The notes below the pieces were generated by a model, which had not been told where the DNA came from, made no database searches, and saw only the letters and a list, made by a program, of their open reading frames with translations. Below are positions 33,545 through 44,247 of a DNA stretch of 64,000 bases, in pieces. Source of the stretch: Cydia pomonella (Eukaryota; Arthropoda; Insecta; Lepidoptera; Tortricidae); NCBI RefSeq assembly GCF_033807575.1, contig NC_084707.1, positions 9,348,550 through 9,412,549 on the forward strand, written 5' to 3'. The position numbers and the translations under genes were made by a program. Position 1 is the stretch's first letter. Each line of letters begins with the position of its first letter.

Positions 33545-33625
33545 TCCTAAGACTAGTCGGTAGTGACCCTGGCCTGCCTACGAAGCAGCAGGTCCCAGGT
33601 TCGAATCCCAGTCAGGGCAAGGATT
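33545..33625 (+). mobile_element. tRNA-like head of a SINE, truncated
   Basis: CTAGTCGGTAGTGACCCTGG, then a spacer and a perfect B-box GGTTCGAATCCC. The same head type (GGTAGTGACCCTG ... GGTTTGAATCCCGG) starts the SINE at 61608. The body after 33625 is not similar, so this copy is 3'-truncated or decayed. Confidence 0.65.
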
Positions 33626-34046
33626 GTTAAATATGATTAGTTCATTATAATCCTGAAATTAATATTGTATAGAAAATAATTGAACTATCACAATTTAGTG
33701 TACCTACTTTAATTATTATAATTGGAAATTGTTTTTCTTACGATATTAGAATGTATACAACATAAACATTGTATGCTATCAGTCTCATACTAAATTTATT
33801 TAAATAACACTGATATAATGTTAACTTGTGGAGTGTTGTTATTCACTAGCGAGTAACGACAACCTAGATCCTTGGGGAGGTATATCACATTATTGGCGTC
33901 TGAGTTCTAAGATAAAATTATATTATTTAGATTAGCAGTGTCCAATTTAACCGAGAATCCTCAAGAGCCTCAATGGAAAGCATTGCCTCGCTTGGTTGAA
34001 CAACTATAAATAAAGTTATTTCTTTTTAATGTTTATTATTTTGGTC

Positions 34047-34077
<31 letters not shown>

Positions 34078-34586
34078 CAATATTTTCCCTAGACATTACG
34101 AGTATAATTTGACATGAACAAAACAAGTTCAAACTCTCTAAAGTTTTAAGGAAAAATTAAATATTTTGTTATATATTTAAAAAAAATAGACATATGTATA
34201 GTTGACGAGTCGCCATACTAAATACTATAAATACTTTAAATTTGCTATCGCAACTTTACTATATACTAATATAAATATTAATTATTTATTTTAAATCACC
34301 AATCCCCACACTAAAGGCCTTAACGACCAGCGAAGTAATAAAACAAATGTCAAATACTTGTCACAATCTTTTCAGTATTGCCGTTCTATGTTTTTGATTT
34401 CCTCTATAGTTTTTTAATAGTCAATTAATATGTTCGTAATTTTTGTAAATTGTAACTCTAATGAATAAATAATAATTACAAAATGAAAACTATTTTTCGA
34501 ATTAAGTTGTTTCGTTGTTCTGCCATCATAAACCGAAACTGAATAGAAAAAAAGGAATGAAAATCTGAGTTCGATTGTCCACTCAC
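33626..34586. other. No gene recognised
   Basis: AT-rich, with an (AT)n tract at 34055-34077. 33935-34010 weakly resembles (minus strand) the QRGNA motif region seen at 2739-2895 but is too decayed to call. Confidence 0.35.
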
Positions 34587-34634
34587 CCTCACTCGCTTTC
34601 CTTTCTGCTTTTCCCGTCGATTCCGCTGCCCCAT
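34587..34634 (-). other. Possible first coding exon (tentative)
   Basis: On the minus strand, CAACATGGGG gives a good start context at 34634; 16 codons (MGQRNRREKQKGKRVR) lead to AGG followed by GTGAGTGG, a consensus 5' splice site, at 34586. A basic N-terminal exon with a start and a donor is suggestive, but the frame also reads on through the donor, no other exon is identified, and chance occurrence is easy. No family recognised. Confidence 0.2.
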
Positions 34635-34887
34635 GTTGACGAGCTTGCTGGAAATCCAATTATACGACACGAAAGTTTTGCAAAAAACCCAAAAAGTCAC
34701 TAGAATTCACTGTGCATAAATCACTATCACACTTCCATACGGTACAATTTATCAGTATACACATTTTCGAATAGTTTCTTTTATCAGTAAAACTATCCAA
34801 GAAGTTTCTCACAGCTTGTCTGAATTTAGTTGGTTGTAACAATGGTCACTGTTTTGAAAATTTTTCACTTAGGGAAAGCGTTATCAG

Positions 34888-35024
34888 CGAGTTATCTTGT
34901 GCGGCGTGCGGGAGGCGTCCCGCGGCGGATCAAGCGTGGCGTCGAGTGCCGATGCCGAGTGGGCATCCTGTACATCTCGGGCCGCCTTCTGCAGCCCCGC
35001 CCGCGCCTCTCCCGGCAAACATAT
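34888..35024. other. GC-rich island, open on both strands
   Basis: About 135 bp of high GC in AT-rich flanks. The minus strand is open (for example GEARAGLQKAARDVQDAHSA); the plus strand is open in two frames. No convincing splice sites: CTGCAG occurs but without a pyrimidine tract. It could be a decayed exon, a promoter-proximal island for the possible exon at 34634, or transposon sequence. Confidence 0.25.
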
Positions 35025-35284
35025 CAAATTAAATCCCTTGCTTACCCCTCATTATGATAAAGGGGTCGTTGACGATTATTTGTAGCGTTAATCTTTTGTT
35101 TATGATAGATTAAAAGAGCCTTTAAATTTAGATGTAAACTTGTAAAGGGCTGTTAGTTCATTAGTTAGCTAATTACCCGTGTTTTTATTTCATTTTGTTT
35201 GGTTCTTAAGCACTGTTTAGTAACTTATCATCAATGCTAATCCATTTGTCAAGTTCGATCACCACTCCGAAACAAAACAATCCT

Positions 35285-35604
35285 TCATGGGCGCAATTCT
35301 GCTTTATTTTTTAAACAACTCGTGATATTGCTTCGCTGGTCTGCGGGCTGAAATGATCCCCATATCACGAAATTAATGTATGCCAACTTATTAGCTACTA
35401 ATGTATCTTTGGTGACATCGCCTACCATTATACCTATCTTGAACAATAATTGAAACAAGTTGTATTGATGCTCAGCAGTTACGAAGTTTTCCATAGACGT
35501 CGAGTATCGGTGGCCTGTGACGGACATGAATATAGACGAGTTTACCCTGTCTACAAAGTATTGATGCCAAGCTACATCCGCTAAGGGCTGATTTCTTTGA
35601 AAGA
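35285..35604 (-). other. Candidate host exon, weakly carboxylesterase-like
   Basis: A 107-codon minus-strand frame with protein-like composition: NQPLADVAWHQYFVDRVNSS, IFMSVTGHRYSTSMENF, TAEHQYNLFQLLF and KLAYINFVIWGSFQP. Spacing resembles the C-terminal part of insect carboxylesterases: a hydrophobic strand with G-x-x-S, a histidine followed by a hydrophobic-LF segment (catalytic-His region), then (W/I)-x-NF-x-x-(W/Y)-G-x-x-x-P. The usual acidic residues after the histidine are missing. TTTCAAAG at about 35597-35604 could be the acceptor; a stop lies just upstream. It could equally be another host protein or a pseudogene. Confidence 0.3.
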
Positions 35605-35639
35605 GATCCAATACTTACTGATAATTTTTATTTTTAAAT

Positions 35640-36135
35640 AGGCAGGTGGAATTAGGTAGACCAAGCTAAGTTAGCAGCGATTTTGATAGCCCTGACGGTA
35701 CAAGTGTTATTTAAACATCATAATTTAAAATAACACATGCACCGTCTGGGCTGTCAAAACCACTGCCAACTTAGCGTGATCTAAATCTATGCACATAAAA
35801 AAGTCGTGTACTTTCATGCTGGCAGGTGGAGTAAGACCAAGCTAAGTTGGCAGCGATTTTGATAGCCCAGACGGTACAAGTGTTATATAAACGTCATAAT
35901 CTCATAGAAGTTTGACGTTTAAAATAACACTTGCACCGTCTGGGCTATCAAAACCACTGCCAACTTAGCGTGGTCTAACTCCACCTGCCTACATGAAGGT
36001 ACACGACTTTTTTATGTGCATAGATTTAGACCACGCTAAGTTGGCAGTGGTTTTGACAGCCCAGACGGTGCTAGTGTTATTTTAAATTATGATGTTAATT
36101 GTGCAAATCATCTAAAATCGTGTACTTTCACATGT
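35640..36135. mobile_element. Composite palindrome of three MITE units
   Basis: Unit 1 (35659-35784) and unit 2 (35836-35974) are each palindromic: AGCTAAGTTGGCAGCGATTT and GATAGCCCAGACGG pair with CCGTCTGGGCTATC and GCCAACTTAGCGTG. Between them is a spacer (CATAAAAAAGTCGTGTACTT). The complement of that spacer follows unit 2 (35979-36029), and then the complement of half of unit 1 (36030-36105). The whole is therefore a large inverted repeat centred on unit 2. A fourth member of the family is at 27322. Confidence 0.8.
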
Positions 36136-36174
36136 GTATCATTAGGTAGCTACTTATTAATAATATTATAATAA

Positions 36175-36350
36175 CAAAAGACCTAGGCGTAGAGATGTGA
36201 CGACCCCATAGCTCACCAGTTCTCCCAGTGCAATCAACGTATGGCAGCTTGTAGCGAGCTCTTCAGGAGTAGCGACCCCACTTATCCGAGTGCTCCTGGG
36301 AAGTTCTATCACCAGCTGCGTGTTCGAGGCATTGAGGTATAGTACTAGAG
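36175..36350 (-). other. Unexplained open frame without start codon
   Basis: The minus strand is open for at least 57 codons: LVLYLNASNTQLVIELPRST then RISGVATPEELATSCHTLIA and LGELVSYGVVTSLRLG. Composition is protein-like and GC content exceeds that of the flanks. No ATG, no recognised family. It directly abuts the MITE at 36354. It could be a host exon or a transposon remnant. Confidence 0.25.
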
Positions 36351-36353
36351 ACC

Positions 36354-36546
36354 AGTACCCCTAGTGTAAATTTAGTCGATAGCGAAACGTGACGTACGCG
36401 TTTGCGTTAAGTCTCATTTTGTATGGGTTTTTGAACAGCGCGCCAAGCGGGACGTTTTGGACAGTCAAAAATCTCATACAAAATGACACTTAACGCAAAC
36501 GCGTACGTCACGTTTCACAGTCGAAAATATTTACACTAGGGGTACT
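36354..36546. mobile_element. 193-bp MITE (AGTACCCCTAGTGTAAAT)
   Basis: Left arm AGTACCCCTAGTGTAAAT and inner AACGTGACGTACGCGTTTGC pair with the right arm, complementary over roughly 75 bp with few mismatches. Single copy in the window. Confidence 0.85.
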
Positions 36547-36869
36547 GTACATCTCAATGAAGTGCCGGTACTTCACTGCGTTTAGTACGTCTCCGACTAC
36601 TGGCAAAATGTCGTGCATGTAACGGAAATCAAAATAAAGAAATTAAAACGCCTTTGTGCGGTATGAAAAAATCCAATATAATAACAACGAAAAATCTATT
36701 GTTTTAAGTTCATTTAGATTATTTTGAAACGCCACTTTAAACACTCGCGGTGGTACGCCATTTTCTTTGGCGCAAAGATTACATTTCGAAGATGTAACAC
36801 TAATGATTACCTACCTTATTGTTTGCAGAATATATACACAACAATGATATATTATTCTTTATCTCGTAA
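36547..36869. other. No feature recognised
   Basis: AT-rich; nothing supported. Confidence 0.45.
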
Positions 36870-38203
36870 TTTTTAGGGTTCCGTAGCCAAATGGCAAAAA
36901 ACGGAACCCTTATAGATTCGTCATGTCCGTCTGTCTGTCCGATTCTGTCACAGCCACTTTTTTCCGAAACTATAAAAGCTATACTGTTCAAACTTGGTAA
37001 GTAGATGTATTCTATGAACCGCATTATGATGTTCACACAAAAATAGAAAAAAAACAATAAATTTTGGGGGTTCCCCATACTTAGAACTGAAACTCAAAAA
37101 ATCTTTTTTCATCAAACTCATACGTGTGGGGTATCTATGGATAGGTCTTTAAAAATGATATTGAGGTTTCTAATATAATTTTTTTCTAAACTGAAAAGTT
37201 TGCGCGAGAGACACTTCCAAAGTGGTAAAAAGTGTGTCCCCCCCCCCGTAACTTCTAAAATAACAGAATGAAAAATCTAAAAAAAATATATGATATACAT
37301 TGCCATGCAAACTTCCACCGAAAATTGGTTCGAACGAGATCTAGTAAGTAGTTTTTTTTTAATACGTCATAAAAATTTAAAAAAAAAAATTTTTTCATCA
37401 AACCCATACGTGTGGGGTATCTATGGATAGGTCTTCAAAAATGATATTTAGGTTTCTTATATCATTTTTTTCTAAACTGAATAGTTTGCGCGAGAGACAC
37501 TTCCAAAGTGAAAAAATGTGTGTCCCCCCCCCCTGTAACTTCTAAAATAACAGAATGAAAAATCTAAAAAAAATATATGATATACATTGCCATGCAAACT
37601 TCCACCGAAAATTGGTTCGAACGAGATCTAGTAAGTAGTTTTTTTTAATACGTCATTAAAATTAAAAAAAAATTTTTTTTTCATCAAACCCATACGTGTG
37701 GGGTATCTATGGATAGGTCTTCAAAAATGATATTTAGGTTTCTAATATATTTTTTTTCTAAACTGAATAGTTTGCGCGAGAGACACTTCCAAAGTGAAAA
37801 AATGTGTGTCCCCCCCCCTGTAACTTCTAAAATAACAGAATGAAAAATCTAAAAAAAATATATGATATACATTACCATGCAAACTTCCACCGAAAATTGG
37901 TTTGAACGAGATCTAGTGAATAGTTTTTTTTTAATACGTCAATAAATTAAAAAAAATTTTTTTTCATCAAACCCATACGTGTGGGGTATCTATGGATAGG
38001 TCTTCAAAAATGATATTTAGGTTCCTAACATCATTTTTTTCTAAACTGAATAGTTTGCGCGAGAGACAGTTCCAAAGTGGTAAAATGTGTGTCCAAAGTG
38101 GTAAAATGTTGAACAAGATCTAGCAAGTAGATTTTTTTTTAATACGTCTTAAATGGTACGGAACCCTTCATGCGCGAGTCCGACTCGCACTTGGCCGCTT
38201 TTT
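36870..38203 (+). mobile_element. Helentron-like element (HINE), copy B
   Basis: Same structure as the copy at 28016 and nearly identical at both ends, but with four ~285-bp tandem units (starts near 37108, 37397, 37681, 37963) instead of three. Each unit contains a C-run of 7-9 (TGTGTCCCCCCC), the phrase CTTCCACCGAAAATTGG and an A/T-run that varies in length. The GCGCGAGTCCGACTCGC hairpin precedes ACTTGGCCGCTTTT. The 92-codon minus frame at 36800-37078 also occurs in copy A and belongs to the repeat. Confidence 0.65.
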
Positions 38204-38502
38204 GTAGTGTTTTACTTACATTTAAAGAATATATTATGCTTTAAGCGCGATTTGATAAAAATAGCTGGGAGTACGACAATCAAATAGAAAGAGTTTTATT
38301 ACTATTTTTTTAAATTTGAATGTCGTCAGTGTCACATATGTAAAAAAAAAACAATACACTTGTAAAGAAATAAATTGTATTTATTTCTTTACCTTAGTGA
38401 CAGCCGTCAAACGCCGAAAATGGCGGACACAATTTGATTTCGATAGCATCGTGCGTGCGTGCGTGCGTGGGTACGTGCGCGCGTCTGTGCGTTCTTGCGT
38501 AT

Positions 38503-38503
<1 letters not shown>

Positions 38504-38541
<38 letters not shown>

Positions 38542-38551
38542 TTTGTGTGTT
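38504..38551. repeat. (GT)n microsatellite
   Basis: Near-pure GT dinucleotides, interrupted twice, preceded by a GTGCGTGC tract at 38451-38467. Confidence 0.95.
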
Positions 38552-38689
38552 CTAATATTGTGTCTTTTTTCAAAGTTTCAGCTCACTGAATCGAAAAAAA
38601 ATGTTCTAGAACAAAACAAGCCAATCTGTCACTTAAAAACATTTTCCTCCGCAGTAAGAAACAACTTTTAGAAATTGGATTTTTAATTC

Positions 38690-39075
38690 TCTTGTATTTT
38701 AGCAGTGACCCTTTCACCGAAGTTTCAAATCCCTCAAAAAAAATTTTCCCAATAAAAACTTTCAACCCCTTGTTAACCTAATTATTAGATGAATTTTCAA
38801 ATTTTCAGTCTTTACTGATATGACTTTTCTAGTGTTGTAATTATGTGTCTTCCTACGAGATTTCAAGTCCCTCACAAAGAACCTCGTCCCCGGTACAAAG
38901 TTTCAGCTCCTTTTTCACCACCTTAGGGAAAAAAAACAAAAATGCTGAAATTAATTGTCTTGTTTTAAATTAAAACGTCTTTATTATGAAGTTTCAAGTT
39001 CCTAGCTTAAAGTATTGTAATAATTGAGATAAACCCCGTACAAACTTTCATCTCCTGTTTTACTCTCTTAGGGGT
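38690..39075 (+). repeat. TTTCA(A/T)CCCC interspersed repeat, second copy
   Basis: AACTTTCAACCCCTTGTTAA, TTTCAAGTCCCTCACA, GTTTCAGCTCCTTTTTCACC and CTCTTAGGGGTTGATTTT in loose tandem, like 29815-30175. Confidence 0.5.
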
Positions 39076-39853
39076 TGATTTTATATTTATATGAAGCGAC
39101 GCACGATCAAGACACGTGAAGAATCAAAATGCGTATCAAACTTTATGGAATATGCGTTTATTTTTGCTTAATACATATATTGCTCAGTCTGTGGCAGAGA
39201 CACGTAAATAATAAAGACTGTATCTTCCCAATGTCACGCCATATTTTTTTTCTTTTTCATTTATTTATCATTTAATTATTTAATTCAGGCATTACCCATA
39301 AAAGTTTTAGTAACAAAACTTAGACTAATGTTATAGAATACAAGTTCATGAAACCTACCATGCAAAATAGTAGGGCTAGGACAATACAATGCCGCTACTA
39401 GAAACATTAAGATGCTTGCCAAAAAAACTCAAAGATACCCTCTTAGATGACGTATATCTCGATATTTAGTTTGACATGTATTCCATTATTTCTTTTTAGT
39501 TTCCTGTTTCCTTTGTTTCTTAGTTTTTAATTTGACAGTAATTTCGAATTTGTTTTGTTTTTTGGATAATTATTATTGACGTTTTATTATTATATGTTTG
39601 CATGCCAAATCATTGACGATCATAATGTAAATTCATATAGATTAACATAAGAATAATTTATGCTGTAATTTATCGTTATGAAAATAAATAAATCAAATCA
39701 AATCAATTATACTTCCACCAATATTAAGTATAGTATAAGCGACCAGTTTGAAGCTATACGATTAAATAAAAAAATACAATACCGGGTGAACCATACACTT
39801 TGATAAAATATAATTAATTTTCTATTAACATTTATCTATAGCTATTTAGCTAT
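39076..39853. other. No gene; retrotransposon-like tail at 39620-39712
   Basis: AATAAATAAATCAAATCAAA at 39684-39710 has the form of a LINE tail on the plus strand, and 39240-39300 is T-rich. Otherwise unassigned AT-rich sequence. Confidence 0.35.
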
Positions 39854-40125
39854 CGGCCCGATTCGAAGAATGAAATACGATAACGATAAGTTCCGGTTTA
39901 CATAAGTTCTCATTTTGATATCGTTTGTATGTCGTATAATTGACAGAACCAATTCGATTAGGACAACCAATGTCACTTTGACGTTAGAAATATTGTAGAT
40001 AGATCTTATTGGGATCACAGCGGAATCGAAAGAAACGCGAATTTTGACATTTCGTTTAGTTATCGATCTTTTAAAGATCTTTCCAAGATCTTAAACGTGT
40101 CTTAATCATTCTTCGAATCGGGCCG
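39854..40125. mobile_element. 272-bp MITE (CGGCCCGATTCGAAGAATGA)
   Basis: Terminal 20 bp CGGCCCGATTCGAAGAATGA are exactly inverted at the right end. Flanks suggest a TA or TAT target duplication, which would fit a Tc1/mariner-type parent, but this is only suggestive. The interior has AAGATCTTT-type inverted motifs. Confidence 0.75.
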
Positions 40126-40284
40126 TATGTATTAAGTTTCTCTGATCTTTATTCGTGTCCCTTCGCGCGACCACCGAAAATTTTAACAACAAATAGTTAT
40201 TCCGTAGTCTCTTGTTTGGGGCGTATCGTGCATGTTAAGTTTTGGTTTGATTGGCGTATTGTGTAAATAGAACAATACAGCATC

Positions 40285-40450
40285 AATACCAAAAACCGGC
40301 CAAGAGCATGTCGGGGCATGCTCAGTGTTGGGTTGTCCGTAGTTCCATCTCTGTATTAGGTAAAAGGGACTTTCGCAGAGCTTTGAACGTCTCTTTACTT
40401 TGAAGGGAAGACTGCGATAACTCAAAAATGGATAGTTTTCATTAAATGTC
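40285..40450 (-). repeat. HINE-like fragment, reverse
   Basis: AAAAACCGGCCAAGAGCATG ... GTAGTTCC and then GATAACTCAAAAATGGATAG are the complement of the 3' part of the copy at 44151-44840 with a large internal deletion. Confidence 0.55.
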
Positions 40451-40504
40451 TACTAAATGTTAAGCAGTAAATATTATAACCTCTACTTTCACGATTTTTT
40501 CATA

Positions 40505-40620
40505 TTATTTATTTAATCTTTATTGCACAATACATGATAATATTGATAATGGCGGACATAATGCCTTAAGGCATTCTCTACCAGGCAACCAATGGGCCTA
40601 ACCAGAAAGATTAAGTAAGT
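40505..40620 (-). repeat. LINE 3' UTR-like repeat, second copy
   Basis: TTTAATCTTTATTGCACAAT followed by ATGCCTTAAGGCATTCTCTA and CCAGGCAACC, as at 27087-27200. Confidence 0.5.
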
Positions 40621-40870
40621 AAGATTCGAATTCGCGATGTCTACCCCTAACTTTTTCATAAACTTTTTGTCGAGTAATATACAAATCTCTGTTTGTTAAC
40701 CGCGATCATTATCAGTACCGTAGTACCAGTGTAACCTGCGTCGAAACGTTGGAAATAATGGTAACAAAATAAACTCTCAATAGAGCCGATAAAAATATGT
40801 TTCAATATATGCTCTTTTCTCGAAATATATCTTGAAAACACACAGGATGAAATCTCAATTTTCAAATTTT
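40621..40870. other. No feature recognised
   Basis: The 69-codon minus frame at 40656-40865 has no motif. Confidence 0.4.
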
Positions 40871-41690
40871 AAGCATCTGCGGAGTGACTTTATAAAATAT
40901 AAGTCATACTAAACAACTTTTATCACCAATGAGCGGAATTCTTCATAGCAAAAATCAAACTGTCAGAGGGATTGACCTAACTGTTTTATCGACTTATCGA
41001 TAAATATTTGTCACTTAACGAAACACAGGTGTCCTTAATTAGCTGACCGCCACTGTATTTTGGTATAATAGTAAAGAATAAAACAGAAAATACTTTTATG
41101 ATGTAAATGAACGTAACATTTAGAGCAATATATTGTGGAAGAATCTTCTTTGAAACTGAAATAAGAATCTTTCTGTATCCATTTTTTTATTGTTTTCTTT
41201 TAGGATTAACCATTTTAGTAACACGGCACGGAAATCACTCATGAAAACTCAAGTGACATAAAAGACATATGTGACGCTGACATGATTTATTTTAATACGG
41301 AGATGCAAGTTGCTTATCAAAGAGGTCAAATGTTACAGAATAATCTTTTAAGTTTATTATGGATACCTAATGCGATATTATTCCCTAACATCGATAAGTC
41401 GATAAAACAGTTAGGTCAATCCCTCTGACAGTTTGATTTTTGCTATGAAGAATTCCGCTCATTGTTTATCACCAACCACCAACAAATCGACCAACCAATG
41501 CTGAAATCGCGAAAATAAATTTGGCTGTTTCATACATTCCGGCTGAAGTGATGCCGCGGATTTCTATGGAACAGCCAATTTTTTTTACGCAATTTCAGCA
41601 TTGGTCCCATAGTAAAAGTTATCAGTATGACCTATAAATTCACTACGCAGATTCTGGCTGGTGAATACATTTTCAACCTGGAAAATAAAG
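40871..41690. mobile_element. Palindromic repeat interrupted by a hAT MITE
   Basis: The left arm (CATCTGCGGAGTGACTTTAT, CATACTAAACAACTTTTATC, then after the insertion CAATGCTGAAATCGCG) and right arm (CGCAATTTCAGCATTGGTCC, AAAAGTTATCAGTATGACCT, TTCACTACGCAGATTCTGGC) are complementary. The same family forms the inner ends of the large inverted repeat at 54016-58282 (TCTGCGCAGCGACTTTATAG). The central part (41530-41570) pairs GGCTGTT with AACAGCC. Confidence 0.65.
40927..41464. mobile_element. 538-bp hAT-type MITE with 8-bp target duplication
   Basis: Terminal inverted repeats of about 75 bp starting CAATGAGCGGAATTCTTCAT at the left, with its exact complement at the right. TTTATCAC is duplicated on both sides (40919-40926, 41465-41472). 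The CAATG end and 8-bp duplication fit hAT. No transposase. It lies inside the left arm of the palindromic repeat, so it inserted later; near-identical arms and an exact duplication argue for a young insertion. Confidence 0.9.
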
Positions 41691-42878
41691 ATCATATCAT
41701 TCATATCTTAAAGCATAATAATGAACATATCTTGAAAGCATTTGTCGATGGTATGGCTCACTTAATCTTCCAGCACATTCACGACTGATGTTAATTAAAT
41801 AGTTTAATTAGTTGACTAATAGTTATATATTCGTGCATTTTTTAACGCACTTATATTAACTTATATACTCTGTATCAGCGTACTATTATTAATTTTTAGT
41901 TTCAATGAACGTTATGCTTCAACTTAAAAAAAATGAAAAATCGTTTATTGGTCACAATAATTGTGTTACATATTGAGAAAGGGTTGGGATCCCTAGTAAG
42001 TATATCAATACTTGTGACAGGAGACCCCGCTCTTCCAGCAGCAAGTTAAAGGTAAGTATATAAACCAATACAATACGACGTTAACTTCAATTTAGGCTCA
42101 CGCAAAAGGTTACAGTCATTCCGTTTACATGCATATTAGAGGCGTACAGCGTTCTGAACTGGACTCTAACCCTAAATATGTGTGCACATCAAAAACCAAA
42201 TTTACATGCATTAAATTAGTGTCTATGTATAAGATAAGTCAAATAATATATGGTATCAAAATTACAAATAATTATTAAAGATATACGTCATGTCAGTATT
42301 ACATGTGTTAGTACAAGTGAGGAGAGACATTAATATGCAAATCACAATAAAGTACAAGAAATACAGAGAATTACAATATCTAACAAAATGCTCTTATAAT
42401 ACTAATTTTATGCAGGGGTATCAGGCGCATTCATATTCAGAGCTATTTTTTGCTTAATTGTAATTGCTTATTTACCACTGAAATAAATATGAAAAAAAAA
42501 AACGTTCATGCGACGTTTAGACACTATAAACTTTAATATAATTTATTTAAACGTATAATTATTTTTTTTTAAATGTATAATTGGTGGTGCAATAAAGAAT
42601 ATTTACTTACTTACTTACTTAAAAACACGTATTGCATGGTTACATTCATATCAAACAGACTTAAAAATTAATGATGGTTTACATGTTCCTGAACTAACTA
42701 TAAGATTCCCTACTGTGTTTCAGGCGAGAAACACCGTAAACATGGTTCAAATTAATTCTCACTTACAAAATACACAATATAATTTAGCAACTTAATACCA
42801 TAATACATGAATGCCATTTATGAATGCAAAAATGGTCAAACTATCATTAATAAAATGACTAAAATAAACCATCACTAA
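41691..42878. other. No gene; tail-like (CTTA)n at 42603-42622
   Basis: GTGGTGCAATAAAGAATATT followed by ACTTACTTACTTACTT resembles a retrotransposon tail. The rest is AT-rich without supported features. Confidence 0.35.
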
Positions 42879-43085
42879 TTTTTAGGGTTTCGTACCCTAA
42901 GGGTCAAACGGGACCCTATTACTGAGATTCCGCTGTCCGTCCGTCCGTCCGTCCGTCACCAGGCTGTATCTCATGAACTGTGATAGTTGGCCAGTTGAAA
43001 TTTCTACAGGTTCGGTGACCGTTTTTATAGATAATGGTACCGGAACCCTTCCTGTGCGAGTCCGACTCGCACTTGGCCGATTTTT
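42879..43085 (+). mobile_element. Short HINE copy D (deleted interior)
   Basis: TTTTAGGGTTTCGTACCC, a (CCGT)n tract at 42938-42957, then ACCGGAACCC, the hairpin GTGCGAGTCCGACTCGC and ACTTGGCCGATTTTT. Both termini are present but the tandem core is missing; 207 bp in all. Confidence 0.65.
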
Positions 43086-43987
43086 AAGTCTTTGTTTTTA
43101 TATGAATGTAATCATGCAATACATGTTTTTAAATAAATTATGTTTATAGTGTCTAAAGGATACCGAAAATGCAATGGACTTCCCCCGCTGCTTGAACATT
43201 TTTTTTTGTTTTCATACCTTGTTGGCAAATAAGCATATGAATACACTGATTTGCCAAAAGAAAAAGTCTACGAAATATCATAAACTAATGGGTCATTCAT
43301 CAAAGACCTACGCGAATTTGTTTGAACACGGAATCGCGTTGCGATAGCGAGGTCGTTTTTAGAATCTAATCGAAGTCGACGTCAATATTCATTTAGCAGC
43401 GGCCGAGTACACATTAAAGCTGCTACCTAATGGCTCGAGCACTGAGCTTGCAATAAACGTCGGCTTGCATCGCCAACGCATACTAATTGTGCGTGCTACT
43501 GCATAGGGAAGAGATGACAAAACTGCAACACTTCACAAGCAAGGATTATACAACGTATAGCAACGATTGCGTATTAAAAACCTTTGGATAAATCAGCTGA
43601 TTGTTATTATTGACAACTACTACTGTCAAGATTACATAATTTTCAGCAGTTCACGAAATTGATGAATTTTCATTCTATCCAGTGTAAAATGAAAATCTGA
43701 ATTAAGAGTAGGTAGTTACGAGTAATAAATCGGTTACAGAAGACATTAAATCTAAAATGGGTACCTTCAGAGCCGTCTTATACTATGCTCGAGCCCTTTT
43801 GGAAAGTAAAGAAAGCATACTCGTATTAAAGCATATTAAAGTAACATTTTTCTACTATGATCTTATATTTATATTAATATCATAAAATGATCTTGATATT
43901 ATATTGGTACTATTTAACCCCAAACCACGATAATAGTTCGGGCTTTGTGCTTTAGTTTTTTTATTTTATTATTGTTTAACTAAAGAA
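43086..43987. other. No gene recognised
   Basis: 43180-43270 includes a T-run and GTTGGCAAATAAGCATATGA, perhaps a decayed relative of the 1986-2078 repeat. Nothing else supported. Confidence 0.35.
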
Positions 43988-44080
43988 CTCTGGAGTTGCA
44001 GGCGTCCATAGGCTACGGTGATTGCTTACCATAAGGCGGGCCGTATACTTGTTTGCCACCGTCGTGGTATAAATTAAATT
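43988..44080 (+). repeat. LINE-type 3' end, third copy
   Basis: GGAGTTGCAGGCGTCCATAG, GGCTACGGTGATTGCTTACC, GGCGGGCCGTATACTTGTTT and GTGGTATAAATTAAATT, in the order seen at 1986-2078. Confidence 0.6.
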
Positions 44081-44150
44081 AGGACGTGCTCTAGGGCAAA
44101 GCGGTTTGGGCAAAACGGGTTCTTGTTCTACTTTGATACAATTCAATACT

Positions 44151-44208
44151 TTTTAGGGTTCCGTAGCCAAATGGCATAAAACGGAACCCTTATAGTTTCG
44201 CCATGTCC

Positions 44209-44247
<39 letters not shown>

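Noticed and set aside
33545..33625. Possible tRNA gene on the plus strand
   Set aside because: Same head type as the SINE at 61608 and no cloverleaf closure.
33935..34010. Possible minus-strand LINE remnant with a QRGNA-like motif
   Set aside because: Requires an insertion and has stops within 15 codons; too decayed to support.
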